64,000 nucleotides of DNA, taken from Emticicia sp. CRIBPO (GTDB lineage: Bacteria; Bacteroidota; Bacteroidia; Cytophagales; Spirosomataceae). Shown piece after piece: positions 8,584 to 17,428 of this stretch. Under the pieces are notes generated by a model, which saw only the letters and a program-made list of their open reading frames with translations, had not been told where the DNA came from and made no database searches. The stretch spans positions 24,808 to 88,807 of the forward strand of contig NZ_JAAAKV010000003.1 of assembly GCF_009905725.1 (NCBI RefSeq), written 5' to 3'. Numbering within the stretch: position 1 is the first letter of the stretch; every line of letters starts with the position of its first letter. Made by a program: the position numbers and the translations under genes.

Positions 8584-9963
8584 TTACTCAAGCTGAAAGA
8601 ATACCGGCATGTTATAATATACCCGGACCGGAAGACCGTTCTGTTTTCCCGGTTTCCATTTCGGCATGGATGAAACTATTTTGACGGCTTCTTCGTCACA
8701 TCCGAACCCTATGCCTTTTAATACATGTACATTGCCTATAGAGCCGTCTTTTTCTACTACGAACTTCAGAAAAACCCTGCCTGACACATTCGCCCGTTGA
8801 GCTGAAGCCGGATACTTGATGTTCTGATTAATAAACTTATACATTTCAGATACACCACCTGTAAACTCAGGGTTTTCTTCCACGGCTGTAAAAATGACCT
8901 GCTTTTCAGGTACTATTTCTATCAGCTCAGGATTAGCCGGTGCAGGGGCGGCCGGTGTTTGATTATAGTGATCCGGAAAAGAAAGAGACAAGTCGAAACT
9001 GTCGCTGGGTATTTCCTCCGGCTTGGTCTTTTCCGGGGTTTCCGTCAAAACCGGGTTGTTTAAGGCCTCGCTTACTTCCCTGAGTTTGATTTCAGGGGTT
9101 TGGATCATTTCCGAAAAACGCTCAGGAGTGGTATTCCTCGCAATGGTAGCAGATGTCAGGATCAGCATACCCAGAAAAACAGGGAGAATCAGACCGTATT
9201 TAAGCAAAGCTATTTTAGCCGAACGCTTCTTTTTGAGCATCTCTATCCTCAGTTTGAGGGTAGAGCGGTTAAAGAAATTATTAATCAATAACGTAGGTTG
9301 TGTACGGAATTGCTGAGAAAATAGCAACATAGCATAGTCGGCCTTGGAAGGAAGGTAGCTACTTGCTATTTCGTCAGCGATGAACTCGTGTATATGTTTA
9401 ATAGAGGTTTTATAGTAATAGACAACAGGGTTAAACCAGCACACTATCCCCAGGATTTCAAAAACAAGGATGTCAAAAGAGTGGCCTTGCTCCACATGCA
9501 CCATTTCGTGTTCCATGATGGTGTCGTTTCCACGCAGGTCCTGGTCTACAAATACTTTATTGAAAAACGAAAATGCCCTGACCGAAGGATTTTCTGACCT
9601 CAGTAAACGGTCAAGTTTTAAAACATTGATCAGGAAACGCAGGGAAAAATACAAAGCCCCGGCGATGTAAATGAGTCTGGTCATTTTAAGAAAAACCCAG
9701 TCCGATGCCTGCTCAGGCCGGCTTTTGATGATGATGTCGCTCAGGTCATAGGAATAAATGATCTGGTTGGCTTCGCGGGTGATGATCCACGACTGCACCA
9801 GTTCAGAGTTCCACAGTGGTATGGCGAACGAAAAGAACGCGGAACCTACCAGGTAGATCCTGTTATTCGTATTGAAGGTTTCTTTTCTCAGAAATGACCA
9901 GTAAAATCCATAAAAAACGGCCAAAAACAGATTGACTTGAATTAAATAGTTGATCCAGTTCAT
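8584..9963 (-). CDS. M56 peptidase fused to a TonB C-terminal domain
   Basis: A 459-residue protein. The N-terminal 290 residues are a BlaR1-like membrane peptidase (zinc motif HEMVH at 152-156). A proline-rich linker (residues 300-350) follows, then a TonB C-terminal domain (about 370-459) with NIKYPASAQ, VSGRVFLKFVV and MPKWKPGKQNG. This combined architecture is common in Bacteroidota and suggests a link between membrane proteolysis and TonB-dependent outer-membrane receptors. It lies 36 bases downstream of a longer paralogue, with which it shares residue positions almost one to one in the peptidase part. Confidence 0.9.
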   Translation of the reverse strand: MNWINYLIQVNLFLAVFYGFYWSFLRKETFNTNNRIYLVGSAFFSFAIPLWNSELVQSWIITREANQIIYSYDLSDIIIKSRPEQASDWVFLKMTRLIYIAGALYFSLRFLINVLKLDRLLRSENPSVRAFSFFNKVFVDQDLRGNDTIMEHEMVHVEQGHSFDILVFEILGIVCWFNPVVYYYKTSIKHIHEFIADEIASSYLPSKADYAMLLFSQQFRTQPTLLINNFFNRSTLKLRIEMLKKKRSAKIALLKYGLILPVFLGMLILTSATIARNTTPERFSEMIQTPEIKLREVSEALNNPVLTETPEKTKPEEIPSDSFDLSLSFPDHYNQTPAAPAPANPELIEIVPEKQVIFTAVEENPEFTGGVSEMYKFINQNIKYPASAQRANVSGRVFLKFVVEKDGSIGNVHVLKGIGFGCDEEAVKIVSSMPKWKPGKQNGLPVRVYYNMPVFFQLE

Positions 9964-9999
9964 ACTTCACGTCGTTATAGGTTGAGAATCGGTCAGTTA

Positions 10000-11991
10000 T
10001 TATTTAGGTTGAATAGTGCGGTTTTTTTTAGTTGTGATGACGATGACCCCGTTTTTACCTTTTTCTCCATAGATGACTGCCGATTGAGAGTCTTTGATGA
10101 CTGATATCGACTGAATATCATCAGGATTCATATCTCTTATTTTAAAAGCTTCTTTTTCTACACCATCCACGATGAAAAGAGGGGGATTTTTGGCGAAATC
10201 ATCATCAGGTGAGGTGATATTCATGGAATATCCGTTGCCCTGGGCAGGTCTGGCCTGGTTGGCATATCCGGTGACCCTCACCCTGACAGGTTCGTTTTTG
10301 TCGTGACTACTGACGCCCACGCCTGAGGTTGAACGCAAGGACAGAACTTTCCCTTCCTGGGGTCGTGCTGTGGTGTAAAGCCTGGAACCACCCGGTTCCA
10401 CGCCGTCTACTTTCCCTCTCAGCCTGATACCTGTAATGGTGTTCGATTGAGAGTTGACGGTATTCAGGGGCTTGTTTTTATCCAGCTGGAAACTGATCGG
10501 CATGTTGAAATAGACATCCACCGGTTTGCCGTTTTGCACACCCGGATTCCACTTAGGCATGGTAGCGACCACACGTACGGCTTCTTCATCACATCCGTAT
10601 CCGACACCCTGTAGAATCTGTATGTTTGACACAGTGCCTGTGCTGCTGACGATGAATTTGAGGAATACCCGGCCTTCTTTGTGATTTTCCCTGGCTTCTG
10701 AAGGATAAGAGATGTTCTCGGCGATGTATCTGTACATGGCGTCCTGCCCTCCCGGAAACTCAGGTTGCTGTTCCACCACCGTAAAAACGGGCTTGCTCAT
10801 TATTTCAACGGAATTTTCGGCAGGACTCAGTGTTCCGGTCACCTCAGATCCCGTTTCCGGTTTGGTTAATTTTATGGTTAACTCTTTGAAGTCACTTGTA
10901 TTGACTTCTACTGTCCTGTAACCTGGGAAAGAAACTACAATGATGGCATTCACTGCTACGTCATTCATGATAAAATGACCGTTGACGTCGGTATAGGCTC
11001 CTTTGGTTTTGTCTTTAAAAGTCACTGCAGCACCTGGCAGGGGTTCACCGGTTTCGTCTGTTACCCGGCCTTTAAGTACCCTCGTTTTATCGTTGTCGAT
11101 AATGGCTTCAAACGTCGTGGCCGGCATCTCTATCAGCTCAGATATGCTTTCAGTTGAAGAAGATCTCGCAATGGTGGCAGAAGTAAGGACCAGCATGGCG
11201 ATAAATACCGGAACGATCATGCCGTACTTCAGCAGGGCCGTTTTGGCAGAGCGTTCTTTGCCGAGCATCTTGATCCTCAGTTTTAAGGTGGAATGGCTGT
11301 AAAAATGATTAGCCAGGTGTTGGGTTGGTGCGTGGAATTGTTGCGAGAAAAGTAAAAGAGCATAGTCTGCTTTTGACGTAAGATGCCTGCTGGCTATCTC
11401 GTCGGCTATGAATTCATGTATGTTTTTAATGGAAATCTTATACAGATAAACGACGGGGTTTAACCAGCAAATGATACCGATGATCTCAAAAAAGATCACA
11501 TCAAAAGAGTGCACCTGCTTTCTGTGTACCTGCTCGTGTTCGTAAATGGTATCGCTGCCTTTCAATTGCTGATCTACAAATACCTTATTGAAGAATGAAA
11601 ATGCTTTTACAGACGGTTCTTCAGATCGCATCAACTGGTTTAACCTGAAAATGTTGGTCATAAACCTGATCAGAAACACAAAAACACCTGCTCCGTAAAT
11701 GATCATCAGTATTTGGGCCACATCCATTGAACTGGGTTCATCGGGATGGCTGCTGACGATCAGTTCGCTGAGTTCGTAGCTGTAAATAATCTGGCTGGCT
11801 TCCTGGGTGATGATCCATGACTGCACGAGCTCTGAGTTCCAGAAAGGGATCGCAAACGAAAGGAAAGCAGAAAATACAAGGTATATCCTGTTATTGGTAT
11901 TAAAAGTTTCATTTCTCAACAAAAGCCAGTAGAAACCATAAAACACAACTAAGAAGAGGTTGGCTTGCAGAAAATAGGCGATCCAGTTCAT
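10000..11991 (-). CDS. M56 peptidase fused to carboxypeptidase-regulatory, TonB and plug-like domains
   Basis: A 663-residue multidomain protein. The BlaR1-like membrane peptidase has HEQVH at 152-156. A carboxypeptidase-D regulatory-like beta-sandwich follows (about 300-385; LKGRVTDETGEPLPGA). Next is a TonB C-terminal domain (about 410-505; ISYPSEARENHKEGRVFLKF is the typical stretch). The last 75 residues resemble the plug signature of SusC-type receptors (LFIVDGVEKEAF, then IQSISVIKDSQSAVIYGEKG), without any barrel. It therefore carries both a TonB-like module and a receptor-plug-like module. It is the first M56 gene after blaI, 33 bases away. Confidence 0.88.
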   Translation of the reverse strand: MNWIAYFLQANLFLVVFYGFYWLLLRNETFNTNNRIYLVFSAFLSFAIPFWNSELVQSWIITQEASQIIYSYELSELIVSSHPDEPSSMDVAQILMIIYGAGVFVFLIRFMTNIFRLNQLMRSEEPSVKAFSFFNKVFVDQQLKGSDTIYEHEQVHRKQVHSFDVIFFEIIGIICWLNPVVYLYKISIKNIHEFIADEIASRHLTSKADYALLLFSQQFHAPTQHLANHFYSHSTLKLRIKMLGKERSAKTALLKYGMIVPVFIAMLVLTSATIARSSSTESISELIEMPATTFEAIIDNDKTRVLKGRVTDETGEPLPGAAVTFKDKTKGAYTDVNGHFIMNDVAVNAIIVVSFPGYRTVEVNTSDFKELTIKLTKPETGSEVTGTLSPAENSVEIMSKPVFTVVEQQPEFPGGQDAMYRYIAENISYPSEARENHKEGRVFLKFIVSSTGTVSNIQILQGVGYGCDEEAVRVVATMPKWNPGVQNGKPVDVYFNMPISFQLDKNKPLNTVNSQSNTITGIRLRGKVDGVEPGGSRLYTTARPQEGKVLSLRSTSGVGVSSHDKNEPVRVRVTGYANQARPAQGNGYSMNITSPDDDFAKNPPLFIVDGVEKEAFKIRDMNPDDIQSISVIKDSQSAVIYGEKGKNGVIVITTKKNRTIQPK

Positions 11992-12024
11992 AAAGTTAAC
12001 GGGTTGAATATTTTTTTACGGGTT

Positions 12025-12393
12025 CTATTTGGCTTTCTTCATCTCCTCAATCATCTTGAGGATTTCATCTGCTTCTTTCAGGTCGATCTGCTGCTGTTTT
12101 ACAAAAAATGAAACCAGGTCACCCACTGAATTCTCAAAGTATCCGTTCATTAGTTTTTCGGTGACAAATTTCCTGTATTCCTCTTTTGTTACTTTCGGGA
12201 AATACTGGTGGGTTTTCCCGTAAGGCATATGGTCAATAAATCCTTTTTGTTCCAGAATCCTGATGATGGTCGAAACCGTATTGTAGGCCGGTTTGGGATC
12301 AGGAAGTTTCTCAATCACATCTTTGACAAATCCTGTGTTTAAGTCCCACATGACCTGCATAATCTCTTCTTCGGCTTTCGTTAATTCTCTCAT
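12025..12393 (-). CDS. BlaI/MecI/CopY family transcriptional repressor
   Basis: A 122-residue winged-helix repressor. The N-terminus (RELTKAEEEIMQVMW) and the recognition region (NTVSTIIRILEQKGFI) are diagnostic of the family. The C-terminal half is the dimerisation part that M56 partners target. It heads a four-gene operon with three M56 peptidases. A perfect dyad lies inside the promoter just upstream, so self-repression is likely. Known BlaI relatives bind as dimers to such dyads and are inactivated by proteolysis when the M56 sensor is stimulated. Confidence 0.93.
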   Translation of the reverse strand: MRELTKAEEEIMQVMWDLNTGFVKDVIEKLPDPKPAYNTVSTIIRILEQKGFIDHMPYGKTHQYFPKVTKEEYRKFVTEKLMNGYFENSVGDLVSFFVKQQQIDLKEADEILKMIEEMKKAK

Positions 12394-12432
12394 GGTGATT
12401 AGATTTTTGATTTACGTTAAGTAATCATTGAA

Positions 12433-12463
12433 CAAACATAAAACTAATTATTTAGTTTTCCAA
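12433..12463 (-). promoter_or_regulatory. Promoter of the BlaI operon with internal operator dyad
   Basis: Read on the minus strand: TTG (12463-12461), a 20-base spacer, then TATGTTTG (12440-12433), an exact match to TTG-N19-23-TAnnTTTG. The spacer contains AAACTAA-TTAT-TTAGTTT (plus-strand 12441-12458), a perfect 7-base dyad placed to block RNA polymerase. The predicted transcript begins about 35 bases before the blaI ATG. Confidence 0.75.
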
Positions 12464-12800
12464 CTATAATTTTAGGTAATATTCGTTCTTTAAGGGTTTA
12501 TTTTATTCAACTAATTTATTTACAGACTTGTCAGGTTGCGTGAAGTGTCATTTATCAGTAAATAACACAGATAGAGAAGCGGATGATTTTCATAGGTATA
12601 AGTACATGCTTAAAGATATAAAATTCAATACTTTTTTACACAATGCAAGAGAGGTTTATTTTTTAGCTGCTATGTAATTTAAATCTGATTTCCCGATAAG
12701 ATTCAGTTATCAATACGCCTGCCCGCCTTTTTTTTCTTTCCTCCTTTGTCCATTTTCCTTTCATCCTTTTTCCTTTTCCTCCTTTGTCCATTCTCCTTCC
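12464..12800. other. Gene-free gap with polypyrimidine tract
   Basis: No coding frame is supported. The last 75 bases (about 12727-12800) are an almost pure C/T tract containing CCTCCTTTGTCCATT twice (12751 and 12780 region). On the other strand this is a purine run related to those at 13.74 and 45.65 kb. No terminator-like hairpin is evident. Confidence 0.4.
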
Positions 12801-13673
12801 TTAAACAAAATCTCCCAACTCCTTCTCCGTCAATGCCCGGTCAAAAACACATAAACCGCCGATCTGTCCTTTGAAGAAGTTGCCCATACCCCGGCTCAGT
12901 AAAACTGCCCCGACGGTAAAGTCCGAACCATTGTTACCCATTCCCTCAGCAAAAGCATAGGGATTTTTACGCTGGGTGATACCATCCGGGTAGCCTTCAA
13001 AGCCCCTGGTGTGTTGTATGAGTTCAGGAGCCCTTTCCTCGAAAACGCCATTGAAAAATGAGCGAATGTTTTGTCCGTCATAAGTAAAAGCCACACAAGC
13101 CCATTCGTTTTTAGGGACGACCTGTGCGGAGGCGGAGTAATCTATTGAATAAGGAAACGGGGGAGTGGGTTTGCCTGAATAAGAAATATGTCCGCAGACC
13201 TGGCTGTCGCCGTTATAATAAGGAAGGCTTACAAAAAGGCCATACTGGCGTTTGCCACCCGAAGCAGATTCATTCCACATGCCTCCGATAAATCCTGTGC
13301 CTCCCTGCCACTTGACCCAGGCCACCACCGTTACACCCTGTCCGGCTCCGTGTAAATTAAGTTTTCCTGTTTCAGCATGCGGGAGACTCAGGTAAGCCCC
13401 GTTTTCAAAAAGTGCGGAGTATCCTGAAATCGGTCCTTCATCTATCCGCTTCATCGCACCGCTCATTTCTTTTAGCGGGAAAGTTCCCTCACCGATTGCT
13501 TCGCGGTCTTGCCCGGCGTCTTCTTTAAAATCCCACAGGGCAATAAATCCCGGTGTGTTTTTGATACGCCTGATGAGTTTTCTGTTTCGTTTAAAAAAAA
13601 TAGCTGTAGGCCACGCCACGGGAAATGCGGCCCGGGCAAGGAAAGAGGTTTTGAGAAAAGACCGGCGGTTCAT
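12801..13673 (-). CDS. Exported LamG/concanavalin-like domain protein
   Basis: A 290-residue protein starting with a twin-arginine-type signal (NRRSFLKTSF and a hydrophobic stretch). The rest fits a LamG-like jelly-roll domain: GVTVVAWVKWQGG, WACVAFTYDGQNIRSFFNG and GQIGGLCVFDRALTEKE are the classic strands of LamG-3 domains. Such domains bind carbohydrate or protein and often lack catalysis. It probably acts outside the inner membrane. It stands alone on the minus strand, and no partner can be inferred from the neighbours. Confidence 0.8.
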   Translation of the reverse strand: MNRRSFLKTSFLARAAFPVAWPTAIFFKRNRKLIRRIKNTPGFIALWDFKEDAGQDREAIGEGTFPLKEMSGAMKRIDEGPISGYSALFENGAYLSLPHAETGKLNLHGAGQGVTVVAWVKWQGGTGFIGGMWNESASGGKRQYGLFVSLPYYNGDSQVCGHISYSGKPTPPFPYSIDYSASAQVVPKNEWACVAFTYDGQNIRSFFNGVFEERAPELIQHTRGFEGYPDGITQRKNPYAFAEGMGNNGSDFTVGAVLLSRGMGNFFKGQIGGLCVFDRALTEKELGDFV

Positions 13674-14155
13674 AAATCAATTTTTGATGGAACAAATTCT
13701 AAAATAAGCAGAATTGGTGGAATTACAATGTGGCTGGAGGGACGGTGAATGGAAAAAGCAAAAAAGGAGTAAGGGAAAAAGAAGACCGCATATATATTTC
13801 CTGCAATAAAGTCTGATGCTTAAAATGAGTTGCGGTCTTCAGGCCTGAATCCTTTTGTTTCATTTTCAGATTATTCATTACCCAGTACCTTCAGAGCCCG
13901 TCCCGGAACCCCGGGGGCCTCGGCACCCGGCTCAAAAAGAAATCAACTCAGAAAAAAACAGAAATATGACAGGCAGGTGACTTTGACAGTTTTTGTTCTC
14001 TAATTGTCTGTTTATGAGGCTTTTATGGTTAGTTTTTCTTCTGGCTCTGATCAGTCAATGGAGTGCCAGAATAACTATTTTTTCAATTGCTAAATATTAT
14101 GGCAATAATATGTTAATTTTTTTAGCATCTTTGTTTCATCAAAATAAAAGTGCTT
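13674..14155. other. Gene-free gap of about 480 bases
   Basis: Contains a purine run (13736-13787), a GC-rich patch with CCGGAACCCCGGGGGCC near 13898-13914, and an AT-rich stretch toward the next gene. CATCTTTG at 14126-14133 is one base off the -7 promoter consensus. A 60-odd codon frame starting near 14014 is hydrophobic at its start but overlaps the next gene in another frame and is not supported. Confidence 0.35.
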
Positions 14156-14521
14156 ATGAACCTCAAAGAAAAAAACTTATTACTACTTCAGAAAATTAAA
14201 AGGGAACTCGAGCCTATCGGTTATAAGGTGGTGATGAATCCCAAGACCCAGTCGGCGAAAGCAACTGATTCTGTCATCCTGCACATCAAATGGAGCAAGG
14301 AAGTATCTCATGAAGATTTTGTATGTAATTGTTACGCCATGATTGAGTTCAACCAGGACACCCTCGTGACGGCTAAAGTTTTGGGAGACTATCCTATTAC
14401 TCATTGGATTTTGTCAAGACATTTTAAGATCACAGCTCAGACCAGGTTTATTTCGAGGGTCAGCCCTTTTAAGATAAGAAAGAAATCCGGTTCACTCAGA
14501 CATTACGCTATCGCTAATTAA
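14156..14521 (+). CDS. Hypothetical protein, 121 residues
   Basis: Not recognised. A small, basic, probably soluble alpha/beta protein with a leucine-rich first helix (NLKEKNLLLLQKIKREL) followed by alternating hydrophobic strands and a basic tail with KIRKKSGS. The ATG at 14156 is preferred over a GTG two codons earlier. It has no signal peptide and no membrane segment. It lies 72 bases upstream of a 2H phosphoesterase gene on the same strand, so the two could be cotranscribed. Confidence 0.6.
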   Translation: MNLKEKNLLLLQKIKRELEPIGYKVVMNPKTQSAKATDSVILHIKWSKEVSHEDFVCNCYAMIEFNQDTLVTAKVLGDYPITHWILSRHFKITAQTRFISRVSPFKIRKKSGSLRHYAIAN

Positions 14522-14593
14522 TCAATATATCAGGTGTACAGAGCTTATTATGATGCACGTGAAGCTTTTATAAATACATTAAAAATTAAAGAC

Positions 14594-15202
14594 ATGAAAA
14601 AAGATACGAATTCAAAAACTGAAAAAACAATATTCGAATATTTACTGGTGATCAATCCGGACCTGGCCAGACAAATCCTGGTGCAGCAATGTAAGCAGGA
14701 GTTTAAGAAGAACGGCTTTGTTAACGCGACCATCACTCCGCCTCACATTACCATCATGAACTTCCTTAAGCATGAAAGCAGGGAACATCTGATTGTTAAA
14801 AAGCTGAGACAACTAGCCAATGGAACAACTCCGTTTGAAATCGTTCTCGAAGACTTTGGGAAGTTTGAAAGCAGCACTTCGACGGTTTACGTTAAGGTTA
14901 AAACGCCTGAGCCCATCCTGAAAATCGCTGAACGCAGAAAAAAAGAGATCAGACCCCTGTTGAAAGGCATGCCGAAGACCTATTCAAAACTTCCGCATGT
15001 GACCATCGCCCGTGGACTTACTACTGAGCAACTCCAGAAAGTGTGGCCGAAATGGAGTAAGGAGACTTTCGAGGCAAGGTTTGAGGCAAAAGAAATGGTA
15101 TTACTGAAAAGGCCTTTGGGCGGACAGTATAAAACATTGGAAAAACTCCCTTTTAAAGGAGAAAATATGAACCTTTACGGTCAGAAAAATATTTTCGGTT
15201 GA
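14594..15202 (+). CDS. 2'-5' RNA ligase / 2H phosphoesterase family protein
   Basis: A 202-residue protein with the two His-x-Thr motifs that define the 2H superfamily: PPHITIMNF in the first half and PHVTIARG in the second. The spacing of about 85 residues is right for LigT-like proteins. Family members open or form 2'-5' or cyclic phosphodiester bonds in RNA or small nucleotides. The substrate here is unknown. The ATG at 14594 is chosen over a GTG 60 bases upstream because it gives a normal charged N-terminus before the first strand. Some phage relatives degrade cyclic oligonucleotide signals, but nothing here points to that specifically. Confidence 0.82.
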   Translation: MKKDTNSKTEKTIFEYLLVINPDLARQILVQQCKQEFKKNGFVNATITPPHITIMNFLKHESREHLIVKKLRQLANGTTPFEIVLEDFGKFESSTSTVYVKVKTPEPILKIAERRKKEIRPLLKGMPKTYSKLPHVTIARGLTTEQLQKVWPKWSKETFEARFEAKEMVLLKRPLGGQYKTLEKLPFKGENMNLYGQKNIFG

Positions 15203-15508
15203 ACAATAAGCCAGAAATCTGATCAATCTGTCCCGGTTTGATTTCCGGCGGGTACCGGTTTTCTGATTGCTGGCTGGCAGGTAAGATAAAGATAGTTATT
15301 GTTGTACAAGGTTTCAGGTAAAGTCGCCATCTGCTGATAAACTTCGGTGCTGCTAAGTTCCGGTTCGGTAAGGCATATGGCGTGATGAGAAAGAATATAT
15401 CCGGATAAGAAAAACTAATTCCTATTTTTGCTTTCAGGATTACACTTTATCAGGACCGGATGGTTTCATCAATGAAGCCTCCGGTATTTTCTAAAAGCAG
15501 ACCTTTAC
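15203..15508. other. Gap with a possible gene remnant on the minus strand
   Basis: A minus-strand frame from 15414 to a TGA at 15223-15225 stays open for 63 codons with gene-like composition (includes EPELSSTEVYQQMATL). It has no plausible start codon near its beginning, so it may be decayed coding sequence or chance. TATTTTTG at 15423-15430 fits the -7 consensus on the plus strand, without a -33 partner. Confidence 0.3.
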
Positions 15509-16603
15509 ATGAAAGTACAATCGGGAGTATTTTACAAGCATTACAGGCTCTTTGTAGTACCTGTGGTTTTTTGTTTGTATTACCTGCTGACCTATCTGAT
15601 TAACCCCTTCAGCAAATCTTGGGAAGGATATTTTCAAATGGGCACCCAAAACCTGCTGACAGAGTGGGGTATTACGATGGTATTCTGTTCTCTTATTACA
15701 GAATCCAGTATTGTCATTGCCCGGGTTCTGGACAAGAGCATTTCCTGGCGTGAGCATGCCATGATGCGTTTCATTACCCAGATTTTCCTGCAGATCATTT
15801 CGGTAGGTATTCTGTTGTACTTCTTTGACATGCTGTGGGATGTTACCTGTCCGATAAAAGAGCCCATGACCTCATCTGACCGGCTTGGACTCTGGCAGTA
15901 TTTCTTTATCATCACGATTCTGTCAATCATCATCAGTGCCGTTCATACTGGCAATTTTTTCCTGCAGCGATGGAAAGTATCCACGCTTGAAGCCAGCGAG
16001 TTAAAACTGAGATCTGTTGAGCTGAAGGAAATTGCCATGCAGGCCGAGCTTCAGTCTCTCAAGCTGCAGCTGGATCCGCATTTTATGTTCAATAATTTCA
16101 GCACCTTGTCAGAGCTGATTTCTGAAGATAAAGAAACCGCCCAGAAATTCCTGGATAATCTTTCGCGGGTGTACCGTTATATGATCCTGAATCTTAATAA
16201 CGATATCATTACGCTCAAAGAAGAAATCAGGTTTTTAGAGGCTTATAATTACCTGATCGGCATAAGGTACGGAGACAAAGTGCTTGTCAATATTGATATT
16301 CCTGAAGCCATAAAACAAAAAGGCATTCCACCCATTACCCTGCAGTTGCTGATAGAAAATGCCATCAAACATAACGTGGCCTGTGAAGGCAGACCCCTGG
16401 TGATCAATATTGCATTACATAACTCACAATACCTTAAAATTACCAATAACCTTCAGCCGATTCAGAATAATATACCGTCTACCAAAATAGGACTGGAGAA
16501 TATTAAAAACCGATACCGGATATTGTGCGAGCTTTCGGTGGAAGTGCTGGAAGAGGAAGAAGATTTTACAGTGATCTTGCCCTTGCTGGATTTTAAAAAC
16601 TGA
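15509..16603 (+). CDS. LytS-type sensor histidine kinase
   Basis: A 364-residue kinase with four N-terminal membrane segments (about residues 10-150), a short coiled linker and a His_kinase (PF06580-type) domain. The phospho-acceptor His lies in LQLDPHFMFNNFS near residue 191. The ATP-binding part has PPITLQLLIENAIKHNV (N box) and KIGLENIKNRY (G box). It senses an unknown membrane signal and phosphorylates the LytTR regulator encoded 3 bases downstream. This kinase type is the commonest partner of LytTR regulators in Bacteroidota. Confidence 0.93.
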   Translation: MKVQSGVFYKHYRLFVVPVVFCLYYLLTYLINPFSKSWEGYFQMGTQNLLTEWGITMVFCSLITESSIVIARVLDKSISWREHAMMRFITQIFLQIISVGILLYFFDMLWDVTCPIKEPMTSSDRLGLWQYFFIITILSIIISAVHTGNFFLQRWKVSTLEASELKLRSVELKEIAMQAELQSLKLQLDPHFMFNNFSTLSELISEDKETAQKFLDNLSRVYRYMILNLNNDIITLKEEIRFLEAYNYLIGIRYGDKVLVNIDIPEAIKQKGIPPITLQLLIENAIKHNVACEGRPLVINIALHNSQYLKITNNLQPIQNNIPSTKIGLENIKNRYRILCELSVEVLEEEEDFTVILPLLDFKN

Positions 16604-16606
16604 TGT

Positions 16607-17356
16607 ATGCGGATAGTAATCATTGAAGATGAAAAATTAAATGCAAGCAGGTTAAAGAAAATACTGCTCGAAATTGACCCTGATACGGAGGTGCTGGAAG
16701 TGCTGGATACCATTCATAAGTCTGTTGAATGGCTTAAGGAAAACAAGCACCCGGATACCATTCTGATGGATATCAGGCTGGCAGACGGCTTAAGTTTCGA
16801 GATTTTTGCCAAAGTGAAAGTGAATTGCCCGGTTATTTTTACCACCGCTTACGATGAATATGCCGTGAGGGCTTTTAAGGTCAATGGCATAGATTACCTT
16901 TTGAAGCCGGTTGAAAAAGAAGAACTGGAGGCGGCTCTGCAAAAAGTAAAAACATTGATCAGTCCCGATCCTGCTATCGAAGAACTCATGCAGTTTTTCA
17001 GGCAGAAGAACCTCAGTTACCGTACCCGGTTCCTTATTCCGTTCAAAGACGGATACAAGACCATTTTAGTGGCTGATGTTGATTTTATCTACTCAGAGTT
17101 TAAGACTACTCACCTGGTTCTGAATGACGGTGGCATCGAAACCGTGGCCCACACCATGGAAGAACTGGAAGAGCAACTCGATCCCGATGTATTCTTCAGA
17201 GCCAACCGCCAGCACCTGGTGGCTGTTCACAGCATCAGCAGTATTCATAATTTTTTTAACGGTAAACTCAAGTTGCAGTTAAAGAGATACCCGGAAAGAG
17301 AAGTATTGATCAGTAAAGAAAAAGCTACCTCGTTTAAACAATGGCTTGACCGTTGA
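16607..17356 (+). CDS. LytTR-type response regulator
   Basis: A 249-residue regulator. The receiver domain (1-120) has the acidic pair in IIEDEK, the phospho-acceptor Asp in LMDIRLADG, a conserved Thr in FTTAYDEYA and Lys in LLKPVEKEE. The LytTR DNA-binding domain occupies about 145-249 with RANRQHLVAVHSI. It is encoded directly behind its kinase. The RND efflux operon starts 129 bases further on the same strand, so the pump is a likely target. That link is an inference from position. Confidence 0.94.
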   Translation: MRIVIIEDEKLNASRLKKILLEIDPDTEVLEVLDTIHKSVEWLKENKHPDTILMDIRLADGLSFEIFAKVKVNCPVIFTTAYDEYAVRAFKVNGIDYLLKPVEKEELEAALQKVKTLISPDPAIEELMQFFRQKNLSYRTRFLIPFKDGYKTILVADVDFIYSEFKTTHLVLNDGGIETVAHTMEELEEQLDPDVFFRANRQHLVAVHSISSIHNFFNGKLKLQLKRYPEREVLISKEKATSFKQWLDR

Positions 17357-17428
17357 CCTCCCTTTTATTTCAGTTTGTGCCTTTTCTGTTTCGGGCTGCA
17401 TTATTTCCAGTTCGGTAAATATTCATAA

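Noticed and set aside
7440..12393. Beta-lactam sensing bla operon
   Set aside because: The M56 proteins lack the penicillin-binding sensor domain of true BlaR1 and no beta-lactamase is encoded nearby.
13993..14199. 68-codon hydrophobic frame
   Set aside because: It overlaps the better-supported unknown gene at 14156 in another frame and has a poor start; hydrophobicity comes from T-rich sequence.
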